Assembly (NCBI GenBank): GCA_024763035.1
Contig: JANTGG010000003.1
Coordinates: 20,574-84,573 of the forward strand
Source: Desulfocapsa sp.
GTDB lineage: Bacteria > Desulfobacterota > Desulfobulbia > Desulfobulbales > Desulfocapsaceae
Length of the DNA stretch: 64,000 nucleotides
Direction of reading: 5' to 3'
Part shown: positions 20,009-29,800 of the stretch, piece by piece
Layout of the letters: every line of letters starts with the position of its first letter
Position numbering within the stretch: the first letter of the stretch is position 1
Position numbers and translations under genes: made by a program
The notes under the pieces: generated by a model
Seen by the model: only the letters and a program-made list of their open reading frames with translations
Database searches by the model: none
Told to the model about the DNA's origin: nothing

Positions 20009-21154
20009 GTGCATACACGACATGCTCAATCACTGCGGGCAAAGATTGTCTATACCGCCTGGAGCAATATCCCCAGGCTTGCTCTCCTCCTCCTGCTTGT
20101 CCTGATCGTTATTCTCACAGGGCGCATCAAACAGGAGAGCACAGCGATCAACAGGGAAAAATCTGCAACACCCACCCAGGAAAAACCCACCATCAATGTT
20201 GTCACCCTTTCCCTCACTCCTGCTGTAATATGTGACCGTATCAGTCTTCCGGGATCACTGGTGCCGTGGGTCACACTCCCCTTACTCGCCAAAATTCGCG
20301 GCGAGGTTACCGAAGTTCCTGTCCTGGAAGGGCAGGTGGTGAAAGAGGGCGACATCATTGCCAAAATAGAGAGTGCAGATTATCGCATCGCAAGAGATCG
20401 GGCTGCTGCTGCTCATACCCTTGCCATGGCAGAATTTAATCGGTCAAAAAAGGTGTATGCCAAGGGAACAATTTCCGAGGCGGATTTTGAATCGAAGAAG
20501 GCTGCCTTGCTGACCGCAAAGGCAGATCTGGAGAACGCAGAGCTTCTCCTCTCCCGCTGTACCATCACAGCCCCCATTGAGGGGGTAATCCGCTCACTCA
20601 ATGCAAAAGTTGGTCTCCTGCTCTCTGTGGCAGACCCGGTTGCAGAAATCCTGCAGATTAATCAGCTGAAGGCAATCATAGGCATACCCGAATCAGATGT
20701 CACAGCAGTCACCCGGCTGAACACTGTGGAACTGTACATTCAGGCCCTGAACAACAAAAAGATTCCTGCGAAAAAATATTTTCTGCCCCCGTCCCCGGAA
20801 CCGGCAGCCAGAGTATATAACCTGGAACTGCAGGTGGATAACAGAGAGGGATTGCTCTTTCCCGGTATGTTCGTACGGGCAGATATCATCAAGCAGACCA
20901 TTGATAAGGCACTGAGTGTTCCGTTTTACAGTGTGATTTCCAGAAACGGGGAACAGTTTGTCTTCGTGGAACATGATGGTGTTGCCGAAAAACGGTCTGT
21001 CCATCTGGGAATTATGGAAAAATGGATGGTGGAAATCACCGACGGTCTGCATGCTGCCGACAGACTGGTCGTTGAGGGGCACCGCAGCGTTGAAGACGGT
21101 CAGAAGGTACGGGTGGTCAGAAATATACACGATCCCGGAGAGCTGCCTCAATGA
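20009..21154 (+). CDS. RND efflux periplasmic adaptor (HlyD/MFP)
   Basis: IRGEVTEVPVLEGQVVKEGDIIAKIESADYRIARDRAAA... STITAPIEGVIRSLNAKVG-type barrel-sandwich hybrid. Confidence 0.9.
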   Translation: MHTRHAQSLRAKIVYTAWSNIPRLALLLLLVLIVILTGRIKQESTAINREKSATPTQEKPTINVVTLSLTPAVICDRISLPGSLVPWVTLPLLAKIRGEVTEVPVLEGQVVKEGDIIAKIESADYRIARDRAAAAHTLAMAEFNRSKKVYAKGTISEADFESKKAALLTAKADLENAELLLSRCTITAPIEGVIRSLNAKVGLLLSVADPVAEILQINQLKAIIGIPESDVTAVTRLNTVELYIQALNNKKIPAKKYFLPPSPEPAARVYNLELQVDNREGLLFPGMFVRADIIKQTIDKALSVPFYSVISRNGEQFVFVEHDGVAEKRSVHLGIMEKWMVEITDGLHAADRLVVEGHRSVEDGQKVRVVRNIHDPGELPQ

Positions 21155-24100
21155 TAATCTCCGACACAGCGGTCAGGAAGAGTACAACCGTCTCCGTTCT
21201 GTCGCTGCTCCTTATCATCTTCGGAGTATACTGCTACAAGGTTCTGCCCCGGGAATCCGATCCGGATATCACCATCCCCAACGTTTTTGTTTCCACCAGT
21301 TATCGGGGAGTTTCCCCTGCCGATATGGAAACAGCCGTAACCATCGAAATCGAAAAAAAACTTAAAGGTCTCGACGGTCTGAAAAAAATCCAATCGGTGA
21401 GCTCGGAAGGGCTCTCCTCCATTAATATCGAGTTTGTCACCGGTACTGATATCGACAAGGCCCTGCAGGATGTAAAAGACAAGGTTGATGAAGCGGCAGG
21501 CAATCTGCCCGGAGATCTGGAGGAAGACCCTTCGGTTTTTGAGGTCAACTTTTCCGAGATGCCCATCGTGGTGTTTTCACTGAGCGGCACCTGCGGCCTT
21601 CCTTTACTAAAAGATATTGCCGATGACCTGAAAGACGAAATAGAGGGGGTTTCCGGGGTTTTGGAAGCCGACATCAGCGGCGGTCTGGAGCGGGAAATTC
21701 GGGTGGAAGTGCTTTCAGAAAAACTTGCCTATTACGGTCTCAGTATCGGATCACTGGAAAATATCGTCCGCAGTGAAAACCAGAACACCTCCGGCGGCAG
21801 TATTGAACTGGGTGACGGTCGTTTTCAGCTGCGGGTTCCCGGAGAATTCACCACACCCGAGGAAATATACGGTCTGGTGGTAAGCAACCGAAACGGTTCT
21901 CCGGTCTACCTGAGAGATGTTGCCCGGGTGGTGGACAGTTTTAAGGAAGAGTCCAGCCGCTCCCGTCTCAATGGTCGGGAATCTGTAAATATTTCTGTGA
22001 AGAAACGCAGCGGTGAGAATATCATCTCCATCGCCGACGCAGTGGATAAGATCATCAAAAATGCCCAGCCAAGCTGGCCGACAGGAACCGAAATCACCAA
22101 GGTGCTGGACAAATCCCGTGATATAGAATTGATGGTGAAGGATCTTGAAAACAATATCCTCTCCGGTCTGGTACTTGTCCTGGTGGTAATCTTTTTTATT
22201 CTCGGTATCAGGAATGCCCTGCTGGTCAGCCTCGCCATTCCGTTTTCCATGCTCCTCTCTTTTATCATCCTCTACCTTCTGGGGATCACCCTCAACATGG
22301 TGGTGCTTTTCAGTCTCACCCTGGCCCTTGGCATGCTAGTTGATAATGCCATTGTCATTGTGGAGAATATCTACCGTTTTATGGAACAGGGCGTGGGTCG
22401 CTTTGACGCAGCAATGCAGGCAACCTCCGAAGTCGCCTATCCCGTCATCGGTTCTACCCTTACCACCATCGCCGCCTTCTCCCCCATGCTCTTCTGGCCG
22501 GGAATCATGGGTGAATTTATGGGCTACCTTCCCCTCACCCTTATCGTTACCCTCTCCTCCAGTCTCTTCGTGGCAATGGTGATCAACCCCGCCATGGCCT
22601 CCCTTTTTATGAAAACCAAAGGGGATGATGTCGTGATCAGAAAAAGTGCGGAGGAGGTGGCAGCTGCCGTGGAAAAACCCATAGCAGTCAAGGGATTCTT
22701 TCTTGTCCGCTATGCGGCAATAATGAACTCTGCCCTGAACAGACCGCTCACTGTCATGGGTCTGGCTGTCTGTATCCTCATCCTGATGATTCAGGGCTGG
22801 CTGCTGGTGATCGGTCTTGCAAAACCTGTGGAATTCTTCCCGGAAGTGGAACCCAAAGGCATCTACGTGAACGTAGATGTACCAGAAGGTGCCGATCTTA
22901 ACTACACCGACACCATCATCAAACGGGTGGAACGCAGTATTGCCGGCACAACAGATGAACAGGAAAGTCCGGCTGCAGCCCTTGCTCCGAAGCAATACAG
23001 AAGCCCGAACGGAACAGACTATTTTGGACCCAGTGATCTCAAAAATATTCAACATGTATACACACAGGCTGTGCTCTCCGATGCAGACGGATCTGCATTT
23101 AATCCAAATACTCCCAACCATGTGGGCATCCGCTTTCTTGAAATTACAGATCGTGCACGCTCGTCACATGAAACTGTCGCCGCCATCAGGGAAAGAATAA
23201 AGGATATTCCCGGTGCAAAACTCACCATTGCCATGGAAGAAGAAGGACCTCCCACCGGTGCCCCCATCAATATCGAGATATCCGGAAATAATTTCACGAT
23301 CCTGGGAGAGATTGCCAAAAAGATAAAAGATATCCTCAGCCAGCTTCCCCATGTTGAAGATGTGCGTGATGATTATGTGGAGGGCATTCCTTCGGTTCAG
23401 GTGCTCATCGACCGTCAAAAAGCTGCTTTTTTTGGGCTCACCACAAACTCCATCGGCTTTGCCCTGAAAAGTGCCTATAACGGTCTGGAGGTCTCATCGT
23501 TTCGTGAAGGTGACGACGATTACGACATAACCGTGCAGCTGCCAAAAGAAGACAGACAGGTTGTGGATATCCTCCACGAACTGCTGCTGCCCACACCTTC
23601 GGGACAGATGGTGCCCCTCTCCACCATCGCCGGGATCAGGTTTTCCGGGTCCATGGGAAGTATCACCCGAATTAACAATCAGCGGGTGGTAACGGTGAAG
23701 GCAAATGTGGATGAAACAAAAATCCCGGGAGCCGTCGCCCGGGAGCAGGCGGCAAAGATCCTTGAGAACCTGCCGATACCTGCCGGATATGGTATTACAT
23801 TTACCGGGGAGTTTGAGTTTCAAAAAGAGTCGCAGGACTTTCTCACCAGGGCCTTTATGGTGGCTCTGCTCCTTATTTTTCTCATCCTGGTTGCCATGTT
23901 CGACTCCATCAGCCAGCCTTTTATCATCATGACCTCGGTGCTCCTCTCTTTAGGTGGCGCTTTTTTCGGTCTGACTCTGTTCTCCTCACCCTTTGGTATT
24001 ATCATGACCGGGGTAGGGGTGATATCCCTTGCAGGAGTAGTGGTCAACAACGCCATCGTCCTTATCGATTACACCAATAAACTTCGTCAGCGGGGATACG

Positions 24101-24459
24101 CTTTAAGAGAAGCTGTGGTATCAGCCGGTGCCACCCGCCTGCGTCCTGTGCTGCTCACCGCTGTCACCACCATCCTCGGTCTTATTCCGATGGTCACCGG
24201 AGTCTCGTTTGATTTCCAGTCCTGGAACATCTCCTGGGTCAGCGAATCCAGTCAGTGGTGGCGTTCCATGGCTGTGGTTGTCATTTTCGGTCTGGTGGTT
24301 GCCACCTTTCTCACCCTGATTGTTGTTCCCACCCTCTACTATGTTCTAGAAAAGCTGCCTGACATCTACAGCGCGGTCAAACGCCGCATCAGTGACACAT
24401 ACTGGAAGGCTTATCCGTGGCTGGCAGGGGAAACACGGGGCAGGGACAGCAACAGATGA
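21151..24459 (+). CDS. RND-family (AcrB-like) transporter
   Basis: 1102 aa; VLPRESDPDITIPNVFVSTSYRGVSPADMETAVTIEIEKKLKGLDGL, LVDNAIVIVENI, GVVVNNAIVLIDY; overlaps the stop of the adaptor gene (ATGA). Confidence 0.95.
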   Translation: MIISDTAVRKSTTVSVLSLLLIIFGVYCYKVLPRESDPDITIPNVFVSTSYRGVSPADMETAVTIEIEKKLKGLDGLKKIQSVSSEGLSSINIEFVTGTDIDKALQDVKDKVDEAAGNLPGDLEEDPSVFEVNFSEMPIVVFSLSGTCGLPLLKDIADDLKDEIEGVSGVLEADISGGLEREIRVEVLSEKLAYYGLSIGSLENIVRSENQNTSGGSIELGDGRFQLRVPGEFTTPEEIYGLVVSNRNGSPVYLRDVARVVDSFKEESSRSRLNGRESVNISVKKRSGENIISIADAVDKIIKNAQPSWPTGTEITKVLDKSRDIELMVKDLENNILSGLVLVLVVIFFILGIRNALLVSLAIPFSMLLSFIILYLLGITLNMVVLFSLTLALGMLVDNAIVIVENIYRFMEQGVGRFDAAMQATSEVAYPVIGSTLTTIAAFSPMLFWPGIMGEFMGYLPLTLIVTLSSSLFVAMVINPAMASLFMKTKGDDVVIRKSAEEVAAAVEKPIAVKGFFLVRYAAIMNSALNRPLTVMGLAVCILILMIQGWLLVIGLAKPVEFFPEVEPKGIYVNVDVPEGADLNYTDTIIKRVERSIAGTTDEQESPAAALAPKQYRSPNGTDYFGPSDLKNIQHVYTQAVLSDADGSAFNPNTPNHVGIRFLEITDRARSSHETVAAIRERIKDIPGAKLTIAMEEEGPPTGAPINIEISGNNFTILGEIAKKIKDILSQLPHVEDVRDDYVEGIPSVQVLIDRQKAAFFGLTTNSIGFALKSAYNGLEVSSFREGDDDYDITVQLPKEDRQVVDILHELLLPTPSGQMVPLSTIAGIRFSGSMGSITRINNQRVVTVKANVDETKIPGAVAREQAAKILENLPIPAGYGITFTGEFEFQKESQDFLTRAFMVALLLIFLILVAMFDSISQPFIIMTSVLLSLGGAFFGLTLFSSPFGIIMTGVGVISLAGVVVNNAIVLIDYTNKLRQRGYALREAVVSAGATRLRPVLLTAVTTILGLIPMVTGVSFDFQSWNISWVSESSQWWRSMAVVVIFGLVVATFLTLIVVPTLYYVLEKLPDIYSAVKRRISDTYWKAYPWLAGETRGRDSNR

Positions 24460-24469
24460 GTCGTTAGCA

Positions 24470-25282
24470 ATGAGACAGCAAGACCAGAAAAACACTCCCT
24501 TTTCCTCCGCCTGCAACATACAGAGACCGGCAGCCGGCGAGGCTCATATCTATTCCCTGACAGTACCGGACAATCTGGAAAATATCCTCCCCGCAGAAGA
24601 TGAACTCACGCAGCTTCTGCTCCCTGAAGAGCTGCAACGCTATAACCGATACCTGGTACAGAAGAAGAAAACCGAATTTTTCCTGACAAGGAAGTTTCTC
24701 AAGGGACTGTTTACAGTCATGCTCGACAAATCCTGCAGACAACTGGAACTCAAACCGGACGCCACCGGCAAACCCCACCTGCTGGTTGACAGTCAACCAG
24801 CCCCCCTCTCCTTTAACCTTTCCCACACAACAGGACTGATCTCCTGTATCATCAGTGAATGTAAAACGGTTGGACTTGATATTGAACGTCTGGCTGCTGC
24901 GCGTGATGATCTGGTTGAACGTTTTTTCCATCCCCATGAGATTTCCGCCTACAGACAGCTCTCCCAAACGCATAAAGCCGAACGCTTCTGTACCCTGTGG
25001 ACCCTTAAAGAAGCATACCTGAAGGCCGTTTCCCAAGGCCTGTACACAGCCCTTGATTCATTCTGGTTCTCTCTCACCGATACCCGGGGTGCCGGAAAAG
25101 CAGAAATTCACCTTGCGGAACCGCAGGAAGAGGCATCTTCTGCTCACTTTCAATTCTTTCTCCATCGCCCGACAGATTCTCATGTTCTGGCTGCTGCCGT
25201 TAACATGCCACAATCTGTCCATATCTCCAGGCATCACTTCCTCCTCAGCCATAATCTCTCTTTCATCCCCGCAACCGCTTAA
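24470..25282 (+). CDS. 4'-phosphopantetheinyl transferase (Sfp-type)
   Basis: GKPHLLVDSQPAPLSFNLSHTTGLISCIISECKTVGLDIERL and FCTLWTLKEAYLKAVSQGL (W-KEAYLKA) motifs. Confidence 0.95.
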   Translation: MRQQDQKNTPFSSACNIQRPAAGEAHIYSLTVPDNLENILPAEDELTQLLLPEELQRYNRYLVQKKKTEFFLTRKFLKGLFTVMLDKSCRQLELKPDATGKPHLLVDSQPAPLSFNLSHTTGLISCIISECKTVGLDIERLAAARDDLVERFFHPHEISAYRQLSQTHKAERFCTLWTLKEAYLKAVSQGLYTALDSFWFSLTDTRGAGKAEIHLAEPQEEASSAHFQFFLHRPTDSHVLAAAVNMPQSVHISRHHFLLSHNLSFIPATA

Positions 25283-25582
25283 ACGCCCCCCACAGGATCC
25301 TGACAAACCGCACAGTAACAGCCTGAAATTCACTTCAGATACAATTACGAAACTCACCCCACACTGCCATATTTTGTGAAAATGGTGAAATTACAGGAAG
25401 GATCACCTCCTGTCACCTTCGGAGAAGGTGGAACATTTTTTGTTATCCTGCCCGGATAAAGCCAATAAGAGGTTGAAGAAAGGGCAGTGATATAATATAT
25501 CTGTAGTAGAGATGATTTTTTCATTTTCCTGTGAATACAAATAAATACAGACACATTGTGATTTTTATAAAACCCGGTCGGA

Positions 25583-25898
25583 ATGCCTGCTCATGAGAGA
25601 AAAAACAGCATCATTTTTTTATTATGCTGCATCGCAGTGTCTGCCCTCGTGCCCATCAATGACCGGGAGGGTGGTCTGGGAATACGCACCGTTTACCGGG
25701 GGTACGGAGTCTCAGCAGCTTATCGACATCGTCAACCAGAAAGACTATCCTGCCAACATTGACGGCAATGAAAAATTTGGTCAGCCCATGGTCAGTGTAG
25801 CGGGCAGGACTGATTACGGTAATTTAGTGCCCTACCCATGGAAACCGGCATCCCCGCCAGAGCAACAGGAAACCATCGGCAGCCATTTTGGGTACTGA
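25583..25898 (+). pseudogene. small secreted protein, apparently frameshifted
   Basis: Frame from ATG 25583 encodes a signal-peptide-like start (MPAHERKNSIIFLLCCIAVSALVPIND), while the protein-like remainder (GRVVWEYAPFTGGTESQQLIDIVNQKDYPANIDG...) is in another frame to 25898. Confidence 0.4.
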
Positions 25899-25901
25899 TT
25901 A

Positions 25902-26726
25902 ATGGATAGATATGTAAAACCACACACTCCCTTCTGGATCCTTCTTCTCGTGTTCTGTGTGCTCCTGCCAGCAGCGGGGCAGGCGATGACAGAGCGGGAA
26001 AGGGTGGAAAAGGGCATGCAAATCGCCACTGAAAGTTACCGGCGGGAAAGCGGATTTGTTGATTTTTTTGCCGAACTCACCCTGATTCAAGAAAACGGGG
26101 AAGGAAAAAACATCTATAGGCATATCCGCCTCTGGGGACTTGAGCGTGAAGATGAAGGCGACAAAAGCATCTCCGTCTTTGTTGATCCGCCTGACGTGAA
26201 GGGCTTTGCCAGACTCACTCACTCACACTCCGACAGACCGGACGACCACTGGCTGTATATCCCCGAAAAACGCAGGGTCAAACGTCTGTCACCAATGAGT
26301 CAGTTAAGCCGGTTTATGGGATCTCAGTTTTCCTTTGAAGATCTGCGTTTGTACCGGGCGGAAAAGGTGGAAAAGTATAACTATCGTTACCTGCGTGACG
26401 AACTGTATAAGGGCATGAATTGCTTCGTGGTGGAACGGTTTTCACGAAAAGAATATTCCAACTATTCCCGTCAGGTTATCTGGGTCGACAAAAAAGAGTA
26501 CAGAATATTCAAGATCGACTTTTACAACAAACAGAATCAGCTTCTGAAGACACTCACCAAATCAAAATATAAGCTCTATGAAGGTCGGTTCTGGTGTATG
26601 GGAGAGATGAAAATGGCCAACTGCCTGAACGGAAAAACCACGCTGGTGCTCTGGAACAACTACAAGTTCGGTCTCGGACTGACAGAGAGTAATTTTACCC
26701 GAAAAAGCCTGAAAAGAATAAAATAG
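25902..26726 (+). CDS. LolA-like outer membrane lipoprotein-sorting protein
   Basis: Signal peptide; DFFAELTLIQENGEGKNIYRHIRLW...SISVFVDPPDVKGFARLTHSH...DHWLYIPEKRRVKRLSPMSQLSRFMGSQFSFEDL, typical of LolA-like proteins encoded with RND lipid exporters. Confidence 0.85.
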   Translation: MDRYVKPHTPFWILLLVFCVLLPAAGQAMTERERVEKGMQIATESYRRESGFVDFFAELTLIQENGEGKNIYRHIRLWGLEREDEGDKSISVFVDPPDVKGFARLTHSHSDRPDDHWLYIPEKRRVKRLSPMSQLSRFMGSQFSFEDLRLYRAEKVEKYNYRYLRDELYKGMNCFVVERFSRKEYSNYSRQVIWVDKKEYRIFKIDFYNKQNQLLKTLTKSKYKLYEGRFWCMGEMKMANCLNGKTTLVLWNNYKFGLGLTESNFTRKSLKRIK

Positions 26727-26828
26727 AGTCAGGCAATAAGGTGTTCAGCAGGCACTGAATAGTATTTGCCTGTACATTGTGTTTCGAAAACTTCAAAGCA
26801 CCAACAGCTGATCGATGAGGTCGATTGC

Positions 26829-29800
26829 ATGAGCGATAACAATCCCGTCTCCAACACCACAGGTACTCCCTCACTTTCCGCAGGCGATCCGCTGACATTT
26901 CCCCCAGACGCACCCGAAACCCTGCGTGATGTTCTGGAAACCGCAGCATCCGACAACCCGGAAGCCGGGATTGTGTTCATTGCGGACAATGGTTCCGAAC
27001 GGGAAATCGGTGTAGACACGCTTCTCACTGATGCACTTTCCATCCTTGCCGGGCTGCAGGCACAGGGATTAAAAGCCGGAGACTACCTCACCCTCCAGCT
27101 TGATGACAAATACGAGTTTCTCCAGCTATTCTGGGCATGTATCCTGGGTGGAATTATTCCCACACCCATTGCTCCCACCGTCTCTTTAGACCCATCACAC
27201 AAAACATTCTCAAAATTCCTGAAAATTTATACCCTCCTCGACTGTCCCGTTCTGGTACTCGATGATATCTCAACAGACCTGGAAACGGTACTCAAGCGAG
27301 TGGTTGCCAAACAGGAAAAGAAGGTCAACGAGCCAAACACGAACAAAAATCATACCATTCAGATTCACAGTCCGGAGACCCTGCGTCTTGACGCCGCCCA
27401 TGCAATCCCCCACGATTCCCTGCCGGAGGATCTTGCCTTTTTACAGTTCACCTCCGGCAGCACCGGTAATCCAAAAGGCGTTATGCTGACCCACGCCAAC
27501 CTGGTGGCCAATATGTACTCCATTCTTCAGGGTGGCGAATTCACAAAGAAAGATTCCACTATCAGCTGGATGCCCCTCTATCACGATATGGGTCTGATAG
27601 GCGCCCACCTCGCCATGCTCCTCGGTGGCTGCAAAACGTATCAAATGCGGCCATTTACCTTTATCAAACGCCCGCTGCTGTGGCTGAAAAAAATTGCAGA
27701 ACATCGTATCACCTCCACCGTCAGTCCAAATTTCGGCTACAAATGGGTGCTTGAAAAGGTAAAAGACAAACAGCTGGAAAAACTTGATCTCAGCTGCCTG
27801 CGGCTGATCTTCAACGGTGCCGAACCCATATCCGTTGATGTTATGAACACCTTTCTTGAACACCTTGGTGCTCTCAGCAAACTCGATGCCAGAGCCATGT
27901 TTCCGGTATACGGAATGGCGGAGGCAAGCCTCGCTGTCACCTTTCCCCCTCCGGCTGAGCTGCCTGTCCACCTCTCCATAAGCCGCTCCCGTCTCGGGAT
28001 TGGCGACAAAATCCGTTTTGTTGACGATTCCGCCAGGGATGCTGTCCGCATCATAGACGAGGGACGCCCGGTTCCGGGGGTGGAGCTGCGTATTACCGGT
28101 GATGATGACACACTACTTGATGAACAGTATATCGGACATATTCAAATACAGGGACCAAATGTCACCTCCGGCTATTTTCGCAATCCAAAAGCCAACAAAG
28201 AGACCTTCTGCGACGGCTGGCTGCGTACCGGAGATCTGGGTTTTCTACACAATGGACGTCTCACGGTAACGGGTAGATCCAAAGATATTATCTTTGTGAA
28301 CGGGCAGAATTTTTATGCCCACGATCTGGAAGAGATTGTCGCCCATCATCCTGGAATCGACAGTAACGGGATTGCCGTAGTGGGTTACAGGGATGAGGAC
28401 AGCGATGAAGAACGTATTGTTCTCTTTATGACCCTTGCCAAAGGAGGGGCTGCAGGGAAGGCGGAAGATCCCCTTGAAGCTGCCAAACCCCTTATCCTCG
28501 AGGTGGGTCAGGAGATCAATGAGATATTTGGTTTCTATCCCCACTTTATTTCCCTTATCAAACGTCACGACATTCCCAAAACCAGCAGCGGTAAAATACA
28601 GAGACACATTCTTCTGGCAAACTTCCACAAGGGGGACTTTGACAAAACCACCCTTTACTACCTCACTCTCCTTGCCGGTCCCAACAGGCTGCATCCTCCA
28701 CAGGGGAAGGAAAAGAAAGAAAGTAAACCAGCCGGTAAGATCGCTGATTTTCTCGGGCATGCACTCTCCCCCACCACCAAATGCGAAGATATGCTGCGTG
28801 ACATCTGGTCGGAATCGCTTGGCATTCCATCTCACCGGATCAACCGGGATCACTCCTTTGCAGAACTTGGCGGAACATCCATTAAGGCCATTGAAATTAT
28901 CGGCAAACTGGAAGATCAACTGGGATTCGCACTGCCCCAGCATATTTTTGCCAAAGCCAACACCATCGCCGCCATCGTGGAATATATCCATGAGTATCAA
29001 AGCGACTTTTCCTGCGCGTCTGTTGTCAGCAATGCCGAACGCAAGGCGTATCAGCGATCTGCCGACAGCGATATTGCCATCATCGGCATGAGCTGCCGTT
29101 TCCCCGGAGCTGAGGACAGTGAACAGTTCTGGCAGAATCTGAGCGGGGGAGTGGACTCCATCAGCGAGGTTCCCCCCGAACGCTGGGATGTACGAAAACA
29201 CTACAGCAGAGGCGGCAGCGAAAAGAACAAAAGCTGCTCCAAATGGGGAGGGTTTCTTGATAATATCCGTCTCTTTGACGCCGGCTTTTTCAAAATCCCC
29301 CCCGAAGAGGCCGATCACCTCGACCCCCAGCAACGACTCTTCCTCGAGGTCGCCTGGGAGACCATGTCCTGCGGCGGATACCCCAATGTGACCCACAATC
29401 ATACCGGTGTCTTTGTGGGAGCAAGCTTTATCGGCTACACCGAAGAGTTTATCCGTGGCGGCAGTAAGATCACCATCCGTCCGAGTACAGCCACAGGCAA
29501 CCTTCTGAACATGATCGCAGCCCGGGTCTCCCATTTCTTCGATCTTAAAGGACCTGCTATCAGTCTGGACACAGCCTGTTCATCCTCCCTTGCCGCCATC
29601 CATCTTGCCTGCCAGAGTCTGCGTGCCGGCGAGTGCGATCGTGCCCTTGCCGGAGGCATCAGCCTGAACCTGAACGAAACCCCCTATATCTTTTTCAGTG
29701 AGGCAGGGGCTCTGTCTCCAGACGGTGTATGCCGTGTCTTTGACGAAGAGGCAAACGGATTTGTACCGGGCGAGGGTGTGGGTGCTGTTCTGCTGAAACC

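Noticed and set aside
20009-24459. Treating the RND system as an unrelated multidrug pump
   Set aside because: Cannot be excluded, but same-strand proximity to PPTase and a LolA-like protein makes a cluster role more plausible; left as inference.
25415-25450. Terminator-like hairpin (CACCTTC-GGA-GAAGGTG ... TTTTTT) between PPTase and the LolA-like gene
   Set aside because: Stem is only 7 bp and the T-run is offset; too weak to annotate, though it could separate two transcription units.
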